From CAYNGH01 sp964396845 (lineage in GTDB: Bacteria > Vulcanimicrobiota > JAJTBE01 > CAYNGH01): DNA of 27,582 bases. Location: assembly GCA_964396845.1 (NCBI GenBank), contig CAYNGH010000026.1, positions 1 to 27,582 on the forward strand, read 5' to 3'. Made by a program: the position numbers and the translations under genes. Below, one piece after another: positions 1-7,427 of the stretch (position 1 is the first letter of the stretch; the number at the start of each line of letters is the position of its first letter). The notes below the pieces were generated by a model, which ran no database searches, had not been told where the DNA came from, and saw nothing but the letters and a program-made list of their open reading frames with translations.

Positions 1-672
1 CTTTACTGTGGATGGGGCTCCATTGCGGGCGGGAGGTTTGTGGCCGTTCTGTCCTTTGATCCCCGTCTTTTCTTTTTTGCCGAAAGTCACATTTTCAATC
101 TCCGAGGTTTCTGTGGCCCGGATCCGGCTGAAGCTGTTGATTACCGCCGGGGAGGAGATTTCTTCTTCTATGACTTCACCGGGATATTTGTCTATCACTG
201 ACTGGCCCAGGTCGTCTTTCCGAACCCGGCTGACGGGCTGGATGAACTTCTGGTGGAAAACCACCGGGAATCCTTTCTCCCCGTCATAGGTGGGAATCAG
301 GATGCCCCGATTGTTCCTGGTGAATGATGCGGCAATCTCATCAATAATTTGTGAAGTCAGCTGGCAGTATTCTCCGGGGACAATCATTACCGCAGAGGTT
401 TCCGGCGGCAGGGACATGATTCCAGCTTTCAGATAGGACGAAAGCCCCCGTTCATAACGGTGGTTCATTATCACCCGTACCCGATCCCTGGGAATTCTCA
501 TTCGATTCAGGATAAGATGATAATCTCTCCCGATTACCATCAGGATCTGATCCAGGTTGGATCTGTGCATAGCCTCCAGGGTATGGAGGAGAACCGGCTT
601 TCCCCGGTATTTTGAAACATGCCAGCGAACTTGTCGTGTGGGGCTGTCCCCCAGCAGTATGCCGACCATCAT
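1..672 (-). CDS. MobA/MocA-like nucleotidyltransferase family protein, partial (C-terminus off the window)
   Basis: My translation of the minus strand gives 224 codons without a stop from ATG at 672 to the window edge, so the C-terminus is missing. The ATG follows a gaggtga ribosome site that overlaps the upstream gene's stop; 7 bp separate the two genes. The fold markers are those of the MobA/MocA (molybdenum cofactor cytidylyl- or guanylyltransferase) family: a GILLGDSPTRQ start, RGKPVLLHTLEAM, then RGLSSYLKAGIMSLPPETSAV, and GEKGFPVVF. The family's LAAGxSxRMG nucleotide loop is degraded and the LGDQP metal-binding motif reads VPGEYC, so catalytic activity is doubtful. The neighbouring molybdenum-hydroxylase-type Fe-S subunit supports a link to molybdenum cofactor enzymes. 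The visible C-terminal part looks polar and low in complexity. The family call is fairly sure; the function is not. Confidence 0.7.
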   Translation of the reverse strand, partial: MMVGILLGDSPTRQVRWHVSKYRGKPVLLHTLEAMHRSNLDQILMVIGRDYHLILNRMRIPRDRVRVIMNHRYERGLSSYLKAGIMSLPPETSAVMIVPGEYCQLTSQIIDEIAASFTRNNRGILIPTYDGEKGFPVVFHQKFIQPVSRVRKDDLGQSVIDKYPGEVIEEEISSPAVINSFSRIRATETSEIENVTFGKKEKTGIKGQNGHKPPARNGAPSTVK

Positions 673-679
673 AGTTTTA

Positions 680-1222
680 TCACCTCGATTGACTGGAGGT
701 CTTCATGGTTTTTGCGGCGGTTTCCACAGCCGAGAAGATTTTCTGGTAACCGGTGCAACGGCAGAGATTCCCCGACAGGGCTTCTCTGATTTCGTCCCGG
801 CGGGGAGAAGGGTTTTCATCCAGCAGAGCCCTGGTGGACATTATCATGCCGGGGATGCAGAATCCGCACTGCACAGCGCCTTCATCAATGAAAGCCTGCT
901 GTATGGGATGAATCTCGTCCCCCTGGGAAAGGCCTTCGATGGTGGTGACATGCCTTCCCTCCACCTGGACTGCAAAGACCATACATGAATTGACAGGTTT
1001 GCCGTCCAGGATCACAGTGCATGCCCCGCATTCGCCGGTTCTGCAACCCGACTTTGTGCCCGTCAGTTTCAGTTCCTCCCGCAACACATCCAGCAGGGAT
1101 GCATTCGGGTTCACCCTGACGGTAACCTCACGGTTGTTGACTTTAAAACTCAAGCATATCTTTTCGTTGCTGTTCATAAGTGGAGCATTTGACAAATCTC
1201 CCGGTTTCCCTGCCCGAGGCAT
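680..1222 (-). CDS. [2Fe-2S] subunit of a xanthine dehydrogenase/CO dehydrogenase-type molybdenum hydroxylase
   Basis: A 180-aa protein with two [2Fe-2S] domains in the order typical of CoxS/XdhC-type small subunits. The plant-type ferredoxin site has C60, C65, C68 and C80 (SGCRTGECGACTV, then VNSC). The helical C-terminal domain has C119, C122, C154 and C156 (QCGFCIPGM and GNLCRCTGY). All eight cluster ligands are present. Such subunits carry electrons between the molybdopterin and flavin subunits of cytoplasmic hydroxylases. Neither of those subunits is in the window; they may lie beyond the left edge. The ATG at 1222 has an AGGG 8 nt upstream. A second in-frame ATG at 1177 gives a more usual family N-terminus but has no clear ribosome site. 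The gene lies 24 bp after the secreted-protein gene, so it is probably cotranscribed with it. The substrate is unknown. Confidence 0.9.
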   Translation of the reverse strand: MPRAGKPGDLSNAPLMNSNEKICLSFKVNNREVTVRVNPNASLLDVLREELKLTGTKSGCRTGECGACTVILDGKPVNSCMVFAVQVEGRHVTTIEGLSQGDEIHPIQQAFIDEGAVQCGFCIPGMIMSTRALLDENPSPRRDEIREALSGNLCRCTGYQKIFSAVETAAKTMKTSSQSR

Positions 1223-1246
1223 GTTTTGAACCCTGAAGATATTTTC

Positions 1247-1816
1247 TCAGATCCGTTCCATTGCCATCCGGGTAAAGGTTACTCCCTGCCCTCGGCGTTC
1301 CATCAGGGGAATGGGGTTTGCCTGGAAACGGCCCACCATGAATTTCAACCCTGCCAGGTTGCGGATTTCCTTGTCGTATAACTGCATGGAATACCCGGGG
1401 TTTGTCCGCCAGCGTTCATACTGCCCGTATGTATGGCGGAAAACCTGGGGCACCGGGCCTGAAACCGGCGTGAAAAGCCCCGCCGGGGAATAGCCGGCAA
1501 TCTTCATCACATTCAGCCAGCTTTTTCCCTCTTTTCGAAGATCCAGAATCCTCTGAGGGGACATCCCCGTTGCCCTGGAGATCTCCAGGGTTACCATTAC
1601 ATCATCGGGGTAGTGGCAGTTCTGGCCCAGGGTTATGACATGGTTTGCCTCGATGCTGTAGTGGTTGCTCATCATCCGGGTCATGGGTTTGTCAGGGCCG
1701 TATATTTCCCAGGGTTTTTCCACCTTTTCCTCTATGGCTTCTGCAGGGAAAGATAAAATAAACAGGATTGACATGGCCAGTATTATTATGGAAAACAGAC
1801 TTGTTATCTTTTTCAT
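1247..1816 (-). CDS. Small secreted hypothetical protein, paralogue of its upstream neighbour
   Basis: I do not recognise a named family. The 189-aa product starts with a clear signal peptide (MKKITSLFS, then a hydrophobic stretch ending FPAEA at about residue 27), so it should be exported. The mature part has no cysteine-rich lipoprotein box. Its core, from about residue 67 (DVMVTLEISRATGMSPQRI, then LRKEGKSWLNVMKIAGYSPAGLF), aligns by eye with the 1842-2399 gene, including the ends of both proteins. The pattern TGxxPxxIxxxRxxGxxWxxIMK looks like a compact helical repeat. An AAAGGAA sequence lies about 11 nt before the start. The gene is 25 bp after its paralogue and 24 bp before the Fe-S subunit gene, as in an operon. 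The function is unknown. Confidence 0.75.
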   Translation of the reverse strand: MKKITSLFSIIILAMSILFILSFPAEAIEEKVEKPWEIYGPDKPMTRMMSNHYSIEANHVITLGQNCHYPDDVMVTLEISRATGMSPQRILDLRKEGKSWLNVMKIAGYSPAGLFTPVSGPVPQVFRHTYGQYERWRTNPGYSMQLYDKEIRNLAGLKFMVGRFQANPIPLMERRGQGVTFTRMAMERI

Positions 1817-1841
1817 TATAAATTAAGTTCCTTTCTTATGA

Positions 1842-2399
1842 CTATGGCCTCCCCTGGTTGAGAATAACCGATGTCCAGCTGTCATGCCGTGCTCTGGCTC
1901 TGAACACCTCCCCAACGGGGACTCCGAAGGTGACAATACAGAACCGCAACTGAACCAGGTCCCGGACATCCTCATCGGTTAGAATCAGGGGTTCTCCGTC
2001 CTTGAGGTAGCGGTCATACTTGCGGAAAGTGTCCCGGAATCTGGGCGGTACTCCCAGGTTGTCGATGATTCCCAGGCCTTCATACAAGCGGTGAGGTTCA
2101 TAGGCCAGGGATTTCATTATACTCTGCCATTCCTGTCCTCCATGGCGCATTCCCCGGATAGAGGCGGGGTTGATCCCGGTATCTCTGGCAAAACGAAGGC
2201 ATGCCGACACATCGTCGTTGTTGTCCATCTGTTTGCCGATGTTAGAAACGGTGTTCTTGTCAAAGCGGTATCCCTGATGCATGAAGTATGTGAGGTTCGA
2301 GCCGGGATCCCAGTACTGGGGCTGGGCCAAGACCTGTGCCACCATGCAGGCCCAAAGCATGACAGCCGATAGAAGGCTTGCGAGGAGCTTTCTGTTCAT
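1842..2399 (-). CDS. Small secreted hypothetical protein (first of a tandem paralogous pair)
   Basis: A 185-aa product of unknown function. The open frame extends upstream to 2528, but the ATG at 2399 is chosen because a strong AGGAGGT sits just before it and because it opens a typical signal peptide (MNRKLLASLL, hydrophobic, ending VLAQ at about residue 26). The mature domain (DVSACLRFARDTGINPASI, then RHGGQEWQSIMKSLAYEP) shares its layout with the following gene: a TG(I/M)xP helix, a GxxWxxIMK segment, an FRxTxxxYxRY segment and a final arginine-rich stretch. This is the first gene of the leftward operon and lies next to the divergent regulatory gap. Periplasmic or secreted localisation is inferred from the signal peptide. 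Confidence 0.75.
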   Translation of the reverse strand: MNRKLLASLLSAVMLWACMVAQVLAQPQYWDPGSNLTYFMHQGYRFDKNTVSNIGKQMDNNDDVSACLRFARDTGINPASIRGMRHGGQEWQSIMKSLAYEPHRLYEGLGIIDNLGVPPRFRDTFRKYDRYLKDGEPLILTDEDVRDLVQLRFCIVTFGVPVGEVFRARARHDSWTSVILNQGRP

Positions 2400-2591
2400 A
2401 ATTATACCTCCTGTTATGGCATTCGATGGGGGCGGTTTATTCCCTTTCGGTGGACGTCCCGTGAAATCAGAGTCGCATTTCGCAGGAAAAACATCTCTTC
2501 TGAAAGAATATAACACCCCGGGTTCCATGCACTTTCATGACGGGATCCGGGAGAACATGTTGTAATTATTAAATTCAAAACAGGTGAGTTA
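2400..2591. promoter_or_regulatory. Divergent intergenic region with a possible leftward extended -10 promoter
   Basis: These 192 bp separate the leftward secreted-protein operon from the rightward M16 peptidase genes, so both promoters should lie here. On the minus strand, 2515-2507 reads TGTTATATT, an extended -10 element about 110 nt before the leftward start; no good -35 is visible. On the plus strand an AT-rich stretch (about 2561-2580) precedes the AGGTGAG ribosome site of the peptidase gene, with no clear hexamer pair. Confidence 0.35.
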
Positions 2592-3896
2592 ATGTCCCAG
2601 CTGCAGCCTTTTTCCACCTCCCCGGGCCGGGAGAATTCCGAGGTCCCCTTTGCGGGGCTGGCCTCGGATATTAACCGCTATATCCTGGACAATGGAATGA
2701 TAGTCCTCACCCGGGAGGTTTATCCCTCCAGGGTGGTTTATCTTTCTCTGTGGGCCAGAGTGGGATCCACCTATGAAGCCGACGAGGAAGCGGGAATATC
2801 TCATTTTGTGGAGCACATGCTCTTCAAGACCACCAGAAAACGAAAAGTCGGCCAGGTAGCCCAGGAGATACATGCCCTGGGGGGGTATCTCAACGGCTTT
2901 ACGTCTTTCGATTGCACCGCCTACTGGATGGTGCTTCCCGGCGAATCCCTGACCAGGGCATTGGAAATTCAGTATGACGCCATTTTCAACCCTCTTTTCG
3001 AAGCCCGGGAGGTAGAAAAAGAACGGGGAGTAATCATCGAGGAGATCAAGATGTACAAGGATCGTCCCGGTGACTACCTGGGCCAGAAGCTTTTAGGGAC
3101 GGCTTTTCGCAAGCACCGCTACGGCAGGCCCATTATCGGCACCGAAGATATATTAAAAAACATCGGCACGGATCAGCTCCGCCGTTACTACAACCAGTAT
3201 TACCGCCCCAACAACTGCTTCCTCCTGGCAGTGGGGGATGTGGACTCTCTGGATATTGTAAGAAAATGCGAACGGACATACCGCAAGTTAAAGGAAGGGA
3301 AGGTGGTGCGGAATAATTCTCCCCGGGAGCCGGGCCAGAAGAAATTCCGCCGTTTCGAGATGGAGGGGGATATCACCTCGGCCCACATGCAACTTGCCTT
3401 TCACATTCCATCGATATTTGACCGGGAGATATATCCCGTATCCATTCTGGCCACGGTCCTGGGCGGGGGCGAGTCATCCCGGCTTTACCGGGAACTCCGG
3501 GAGAAGAGAAAGTTAGTAACTCACATTTCAGCCCATGCCTGGGCCCAGAGGGATCCTGCCCTGCTGTTCATCGATGTGGAGTTGCCCCCGGAAAATATTG
3601 CCCGAACCGAGGAGGCAATATTTGAAATAATCGAGGACATGGCCAAAAATGGAATAACCCGGCGGGAGTTTCTCCGGGCCAGAAATCTGGCAGAGGCCCG
3701 TTATGTCTTTGGCCAGGAAACCGTTGAAACACAGGGCAACAAGATTGGTTACGCCGAGGTGATGGGGGATTATATGATGGTGGAAAAATTCATAGTGCGA
3801 CTGGTTCAGACCACCATGGAAGAAACCGCTCAGGTTGCAGGCCTTTATCTGTCAAGGGACAACTGCACCCTGGGCATATATCGCCCCGTATCATGA
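2592..3896 (+). CDS. M16 family zinc peptidase, catalytic subunit
   Basis: A 434-aa protein of the M16B (processing-peptidase-like) family. The inverted zinc motif HFVEH is at residues 71-75, inside AGISHFVEHMLFKT, and the third ligand region (ERGVIIEEIKMYKDRP, Glu150/151) lies the usual distance downstream. The second half has the family repeat fold (SSRLYRELREKRKLV) but lacks the LAYS-type tyrosine seen in the partner. The length is standard for a single M16B subunit. ATG at 2592 follows AGGTGAG. No signal peptide is evident, suggesting a cytoplasmic enzyme. The next gene, 31 bp on, encodes a zinc-site-less partner, so the two probably form a heterodimeric peptidase. The substrate is unknown. 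Confidence 0.93.
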   Translation: MSQLQPFSTSPGRENSEVPFAGLASDINRYILDNGMIVLTREVYPSRVVYLSLWARVGSTYEADEEAGISHFVEHMLFKTTRKRKVGQVAQEIHALGGYLNGFTSFDCTAYWMVLPGESLTRALEIQYDAIFNPLFEAREVEKERGVIIEEIKMYKDRPGDYLGQKLLGTAFRKHRYGRPIIGTEDILKNIGTDQLRRYYNQYYRPNNCFLLAVGDVDSLDIVRKCERTYRKLKEGKVVRNNSPREPGQKKFRRFEMEGDITSAHMQLAFHIPSIFDREIYPVSILATVLGGGESSRLYRELREKRKLVTHISAHAWAQRDPALLFIDVELPPENIARTEEAIFEIIEDMAKNGITRREFLRARNLAEARYVFGQETVETQGNKIGYAEVMGDYMMVEKFIVRLVQTTMEETAQVAGLYLSRDNCTLGIYRPVS

Positions 3897-3927
3897 ACAA
3901 ACCCTTACCTTTTTGAGGTTATATTGT

Positions 3928-5199
3928 ATGAAAAAGGACAACCCGGAAATTGCAACAACCCGGACCCTGCTGGACAATGGCGTTCGGCTCCTGATACAGG
4001 AGAATCATTCCACGCCGGTCATTGCGGTGACGGCATATTTCACCGGGGGACGAAGGCTGGAAAATCCCCAAACCGCGGGGTTGTCACTGTTGTCGGCCAA
4101 CCTTCTTCCCAAGGGTGCCGGGGATATGGATGCCCAGACCCTGGCCGATGAGCTGGAGTTTTACGGCATCTCTCTTTATCCCTTCCGGGGAATGGATACC
4201 TGCGGTCTGAAGATGAAGACCGTTTCCCGTCATTTTGACAGGGCCATGGAGCTTTTTACCGCCATCATCCGGGAGCCGGCTCTGGATTCCGAAGAGCTGG
4301 AAACCGAACGGAAGAACCTCATCGAAGAAAACATCCGCCTCCGGGATGAAACCCTTGCCTATACCTTGGACATGTGCCACCAGCTGGTTTTTGAGGGCCA
4401 TCCCTACGGCCTGCCGGTGCTGGGGACCCGACAATCCATCGAGGCCATAACATGTGATCATGTTAGGGATTATTTTGCCGGGGTGTTCTCCCCTTCCCGT
4501 ATGGTAATATCCGTGGTGGGTGACATCCAGCCCCATGAAGCCCAGGAGAAGATAGAGAAAGCCTTCGGGGATTTTGCCGGTAATGGCGAGATTTCTGATC
4601 CGGGTTTCATTGCCGGCCCCATCAAAAATGTAAAAGAAAAGCATGAATCATCAGACAAACAGCAGGTTGCCATCTGTATCGGCTTTCATGGCCCCCATAT
4701 TCATGACGAGGATTATTTTGCCTTCCGGGTATTAAACCAGGTGCTGTCAGGGATGGGAGCCCGGCTTTTCGTTGAGCTTCGGGACAAGCTGGGGCTTGCC
4801 TATTCGGTGAATTCCCGCTTCGGATCTTACCTGTCGGGGGGGGTTTTCCGGGCGTATATTTTGACAGGTTACAACCAGAAAGAAAAAGCCAGGCTTGCCC
4901 TGATGGAAGAAGTGGATCGCCTGCGCACCAGGCTGGTTTCATATGATGAGCTGGTGAGGGCCAAACGTTATCATCTGGGGCTTTTTGATATTGACCTGCA
5001 GGATAACCGATCCATCGCTTCCCGGATTGCCAGGGATGAACTGTTAGGTCTGGGCTATGATTTTATCGACAGCTATGACGAAAAGATAAAACGGGTGACC
5101 CGGCAGAAGGTAAAGCGGGCGGCGGAGAAATATCTGAAACCCCAGAGTTATGCTATTGGTCTTCTGACTCCAGCAACTTTCCCAAAAACTCTTCAATAA
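3928..5199 (+). CDS. M16 family peptidase-like protein, non-catalytic partner subunit
   Basis: A 423-aa M16B homologue in which the HxxEH position reads LLSANLL, so the zinc site is gone. It keeps the substrate-binding region in its second half (ARLFVELRDKLGLAYSVNSRFGSYLSGG), with the Arg and Tyr that the non-catalytic subunit supplies in known paired M16B enzymes. The open frame begins at 3835, inside the upstream gene, but ATG 3928 is preferred: TGAGGT lies just before it, and MKKDNPEIATTRTLLDNG is a normal family start. It is probably cotranscribed with the catalytic subunit. Its last 47 bp overlap the minus-strand gene at 5153-5581. A run of eight G residues at 4836-4843 lies in the coding sequence. 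Confidence 0.9.
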   Translation: MKKDNPEIATTRTLLDNGVRLLIQENHSTPVIAVTAYFTGGRRLENPQTAGLSLLSANLLPKGAGDMDAQTLADELEFYGISLYPFRGMDTCGLKMKTVSRHFDRAMELFTAIIREPALDSEELETERKNLIEENIRLRDETLAYTLDMCHQLVFEGHPYGLPVLGTRQSIEAITCDHVRDYFAGVFSPSRMVISVVGDIQPHEAQEKIEKAFGDFAGNGEISDPGFIAGPIKNVKEKHESSDKQQVAICIGFHGPHIHDEDYFAFRVLNQVLSGMGARLFVELRDKLGLAYSVNSRFGSYLSGGVFRAYILTGYNQKEKARLALMEEVDRLRTRLVSYDELVRAKRYHLGLFDIDLQDNRSIASRIARDELLGLGYDFIDSYDEKIKRVTRQKVKRAAEKYLKPQSYAIGLLTPATFPKTLQ

Positions 5200-5581
5200 T
5201 CGGACGGTAACGGGGATCCATGAGGATCTGTCTTTTGATGACATTGTTCATCTGGCGGTATTCGGGCTTGTTTTTAATTTTGCTTCCATACTCCCGGGTC
5301 AGGGCTGAATCCACCAGCCTTTCGGCAGCTTCTTCCATGAAGTTTTCAGAGTTCACATCCAGGGATCCAATTTCCCGCTTGGCATCGGCCATGAAGGCTT
5401 CTTTCTTTTTTTCCGGCAGTTTCTGTGTCTGCTCAGAAAACAGAACAGAATCCCCCTGGCTGGCCTCTGAAGGTTCTTCCTCCTGGCGGGTTTCCTTGAG
5501 TTTCTTTTTTGTTTCTGCGGCAATTTCTGCCGACATGGGTGGATGAAATCCCCCCACATGCATTGGATCGATGTGACCCAT
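5153..5581 (-). CDS. Hypothetical protein, divergent from flgB and antisense to the M16 gene end
   Basis: I do not recognise the 142-aa product. It is very polar and predicted helical, with no signal peptide or membrane segment. The N-terminus is His/Pro-rich (MGHIDPMHVGGFHPPM). A charged middle includes DSVLFSEQTQKLP, loosely like the DxVxLSxxAxxL motif of FlgM and other flagellar accessory proteins. The C-terminal half (ENFMEEAAERLVDSAL, then QILMDPRYRPIIEEFLGKLLES) may be a small helical domain. The start at 5581 has a strong AGGAGGAT 6 nt upstream, which argues that the gene is real. It ends inside the last 47 bp of the rightward M16 gene and shares its 5' region with the flagellar operon. 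A flagellar regulatory role is only a guess from position. Confidence 0.65.
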   Translation of the reverse strand: MGHIDPMHVGGFHPPMSAEIAAETKKKLKETRQEEEPSEASQGDSVLFSEQTQKLPEKKKEAFMADAKREIGSLDVNSENFMEEAAERLVDSALTREYGSKIKNKPEYRQMNNVIKRQILMDPRYRPIIEEFLGKLLESEDQ

Positions 5582-6093
5582 CCTGATCCTCCTGTGGATT
5601 GTATGTTATTGTCTTTTCTTTGTGATCGACAAATCCCCTTTTATTTTCAATCTTTTATGGCGGGAAGTAAAGTCTTTATGAAAAATTAATATTAATTTCC
5701 AAGTTAAATATTACGGCCCTGGCGAATATAACAAGTGAAAGTCCGGGGCCGGGAATATTTTTACATGGTTTTTGTAAGCATCTGTAGAGAAGGACAAATG
5801 AATGTAATTTTGTTACTGTTACAGCTCCAGATGTTTGGAAAGGTTAACATTTTGACCAGGATATTTAACATAAAATTTACACTTGAAAAAAAACCTCGAA
5901 GATTGTTAACATTTTCGGGGTTCCGGCAGATAATGTTAACAAAAAATTAACATGTTGCTAATATTATTTTAATAATCGTTATGTATCATTAATTATAGGA
6001 AAGCGGGGCAACAGCTTTTATCGGTTTTTTCCGCTGTTGTTCTCCCAGATGACCAGCAGGTCTTCAAAAGAACTGCCAAGGAGGGATTCCCTG
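5582..6093. promoter_or_regulatory. AT-rich regulatory region upstream of the flagellar operon, with repeated GTTAAC elements
   Basis: This 512-bp gap is clearly richer in A+T than the flanking genes. It must hold the start of flgB transcription and probably of the leftward hypothetical gene. TTAACA occurs five times between 5843 and 5953. The 11-mer GTTAACATTTT is present at 5843-5853 and 5905-5915, and the palindrome TGTTAACA at 5904-5911 and 5934-5941. Possible -35/-10 pairs exist (TTGTTA at 5903, GATAAT at 5929) but the 20-bp spacer is poor, so I do not name a promoter. I see no good sigma28 or sigma54 sequence. The AAGGAGGG ribosome site of flgB is at 6078-6085. Confidence 0.55.
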
Positions 6094-6498
6094 ATGGACA
6101 TGATGAACTGGTGGAAATGTATGGAAAACGCCCTGGATGCTGCAGCCTTGCGGCAACAGGTGATAGCCGACAACATCGCCAATGCTGATTCACCCAATTT
6201 CACGGCTCAGCGCGTAGCCTTCGAGGAAGAAATGCAGAGAGTGGCCACCAACAAGGGTGATGACGATTTGAGCATCATGCCGGTGAGTCTTGACGGCGCC
6301 GACGACATGAAGATCGGCGGTGGCGGTCTTGGCTGGCGGGGAGTCCGCCCGAAGATGGTGAACTCAGGAGAGAAGGTTGACATCAACCAGGAGATGGTGA
6401 ATCTGACAAAGAACCAGATTTACTACAACATGGTTTCCGACAAGATCGGCGGAATGATGAAGGGTCTTATCGGGATTGTTGACCAGTTGCAGAGATGA
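6094..6498 (+). CDS. flgB: Flagellar basal-body rod protein FlgB
   Basis: FlgB is the proximal rod subunit that joins the MS-ring/export gate to the rod; it is exported by the flagellar type III apparatus. The 134-aa product has the rod-protein N-terminal motif ALRQQVIADNIANADSPNF at about residues 18-36, and a C-terminal helix (VDINQEMVNLTKNQIYYNMVSDKIGG) typical of FlgB. The open frame extends upstream to 6037, but ATG 6094 is chosen because AAGGAGGG lies 8 nt before it and the resulting length is normal for FlgB. It is the first gene of the flagellar operon, 51 bp before flgC. Confidence 0.95.
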   Translation: MDMMNWWKCMENALDAAALRQQVIADNIANADSPNFTAQRVAFEEEMQRVATNKGDDDLSIMPVSLDGADDMKIGGGGLGWRGVRPKMVNSGEKVDINQEMVNLTKNQIYYNMVSDKIGGMMKGLIGIVDQLQR

Positions 6499-6549
6499 TG
6501 TTTTAATAATTTTTTATAAATTTTCAGGATAAAAAAAGGAGGTAAATCC

Positions 6550-7023
6550 GTGAGCAATTTTTTCAAATCACTGGATATCGCAGCCAGCGGGATGACAGCC
6601 CAGAGATTTCAGATGGACATCATAGCCAGCAATATTTCCAACGCCAACACGGTGAACCAGGTATCGGGAGAGCCTTACCGCAGAAAGTTCGCCATGTTCG
6701 AGCCCAAGGAGCAGGATCACAAGTTTGCCCTGCCGGTGGGCACTTTCGACGAGCCGGACATGGATTCTCCCTCGGGCACCGGCGTAAGGCTGGCGGGAGT
6801 GATGGAGGACACCTCCGAGGATGCTTTCAAGTTTGTCTATGACCCCACCAACCCCACTGCGGAAAAAGAAGGTAAGTGGAAGGGATATGTCAAGCAGCCC
6901 AATATCAATGTAATTCAGGAGATGACCAGCCTCATAGCTGCATCTCGTGCATACGAGGCCAATGCCACCCTGGTGCAGGCTGCCAAGCAGATGGCCCAGA
7001 AGGGTGCCAGTATCGGAGCCTGA
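6550..7023 (+). CDS. flgC: Flagellar basal-body rod protein FlgC
   Basis: FlgC is a rod component assembled beyond FlgB. The 157-aa protein has the N-terminal rod signature (LDIAASGMTAQRFQMDIIAS followed by NISNANTVNQVSG) and the diagnostic C-terminal segment PNINVIQEMTSLIAASRAYEA ending in a helix (NATLVQAAKQMA). The start is GTG at 6550, supported by AGGAGGT at 6538-6544. The length is slightly above the usual 130-150 aa because of a polar central insert (DEPDMDSPSGTGVRL). It lies between flgB and fliE as in many bacteria. Confidence 0.96.
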   Translation: MSNFFKSLDIAASGMTAQRFQMDIIASNISNANTVNQVSGEPYRRKFAMFEPKEQDHKFALPVGTFDEPDMDSPSGTGVRLAGVMEDTSEDAFKFVYDPTNPTAEKEGKWKGYVKQPNINVIQEMTSLIAASRAYEANATLVQAAKQMAQKGASIGA

Positions 7024-7066
7024 GGCCCCTGAAATATAATTGTTAAAATCAGAAGGAGGAAGTCAA

Positions 7067-7375
7067 ATGCAGCCCTTTTCACCGATCAAGGGTATATCTC
7101 AACAGATAGCGCCTGTCAATGTCGGGGCAGACAAGAAGAAAACCGAGGGTGACAAATATTCATTCAACAATATTATCATGGGACATATCAAAACCACCAG
7201 CGATGTTCTGCACCAGTCCATTGATGACAAGGACAAGATGGTTCGAGGCGAGCTGAAGAACCCTCATCAGGCGGCAATTTCCGGTATGAAAGCTGGTGTT
7301 ATGTTGCGACTGACAACTAATATAATGTCTAAGATTTCCTCCGCATGTACCACGCTGTTCCAGATGCAGATTTAA
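7067..7375 (+). CDS. fliE: Flagellar hook-basal body complex protein FliE
   Basis: FliE connects the MS-ring and export gate to the rod. The 102-aa product ends in LTTNIMSKISSACTTLFQMQI, matching the FliE C-terminal helix that usually ends in MQI/MQV. The preceding NPHQAAISGMKAGVM corresponds to the family's conserved helix. The ATG at 7067 is preferred over an upstream TTG at 7040, since GAAGGAGG sits just before it and the length is typical. Gene order flgB-flgC-fliE-fliF supports the call. Confidence 0.93.
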   Translation: MQPFSPIKGISQQIAPVNVGADKKKTEGDKYSFNNIIMGHIKTTSDVLHQSIDDKDKMVRGELKNPHQAAISGMKAGVMLRLTTNIMSKISSACTTLFQMQI

Positions 7376-7427
7376 TCTCAGGGGCAGTTCCTAACGTTAA
7401 AATTTTGAAAAGAGAGGTGTAAGCCTT

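Noticed and set aside
2414..2617. Minus-strand open frame in the divergent gap, and the upstream extension of the 1842-2399 gene to 2528
   Set aside because: No ribosome site supports these starts, whereas the internal ATG at 2399 has AGGAGGT and opens a signal peptide.
5735..5950. 71-codon plus-strand open frame upstream of flgB
   Set aside because: It lies in AT-rich regulatory DNA, has low-complexity content and no recognisable motif, and covers the repeated GTTAAC elements.
5582..6093. Sigma28 or sigma54 promoter upstream of flgB
   Set aside because: I looked for TAAA...GCCGATAA and TGGC...TTGC patterns and saw no convincing match.
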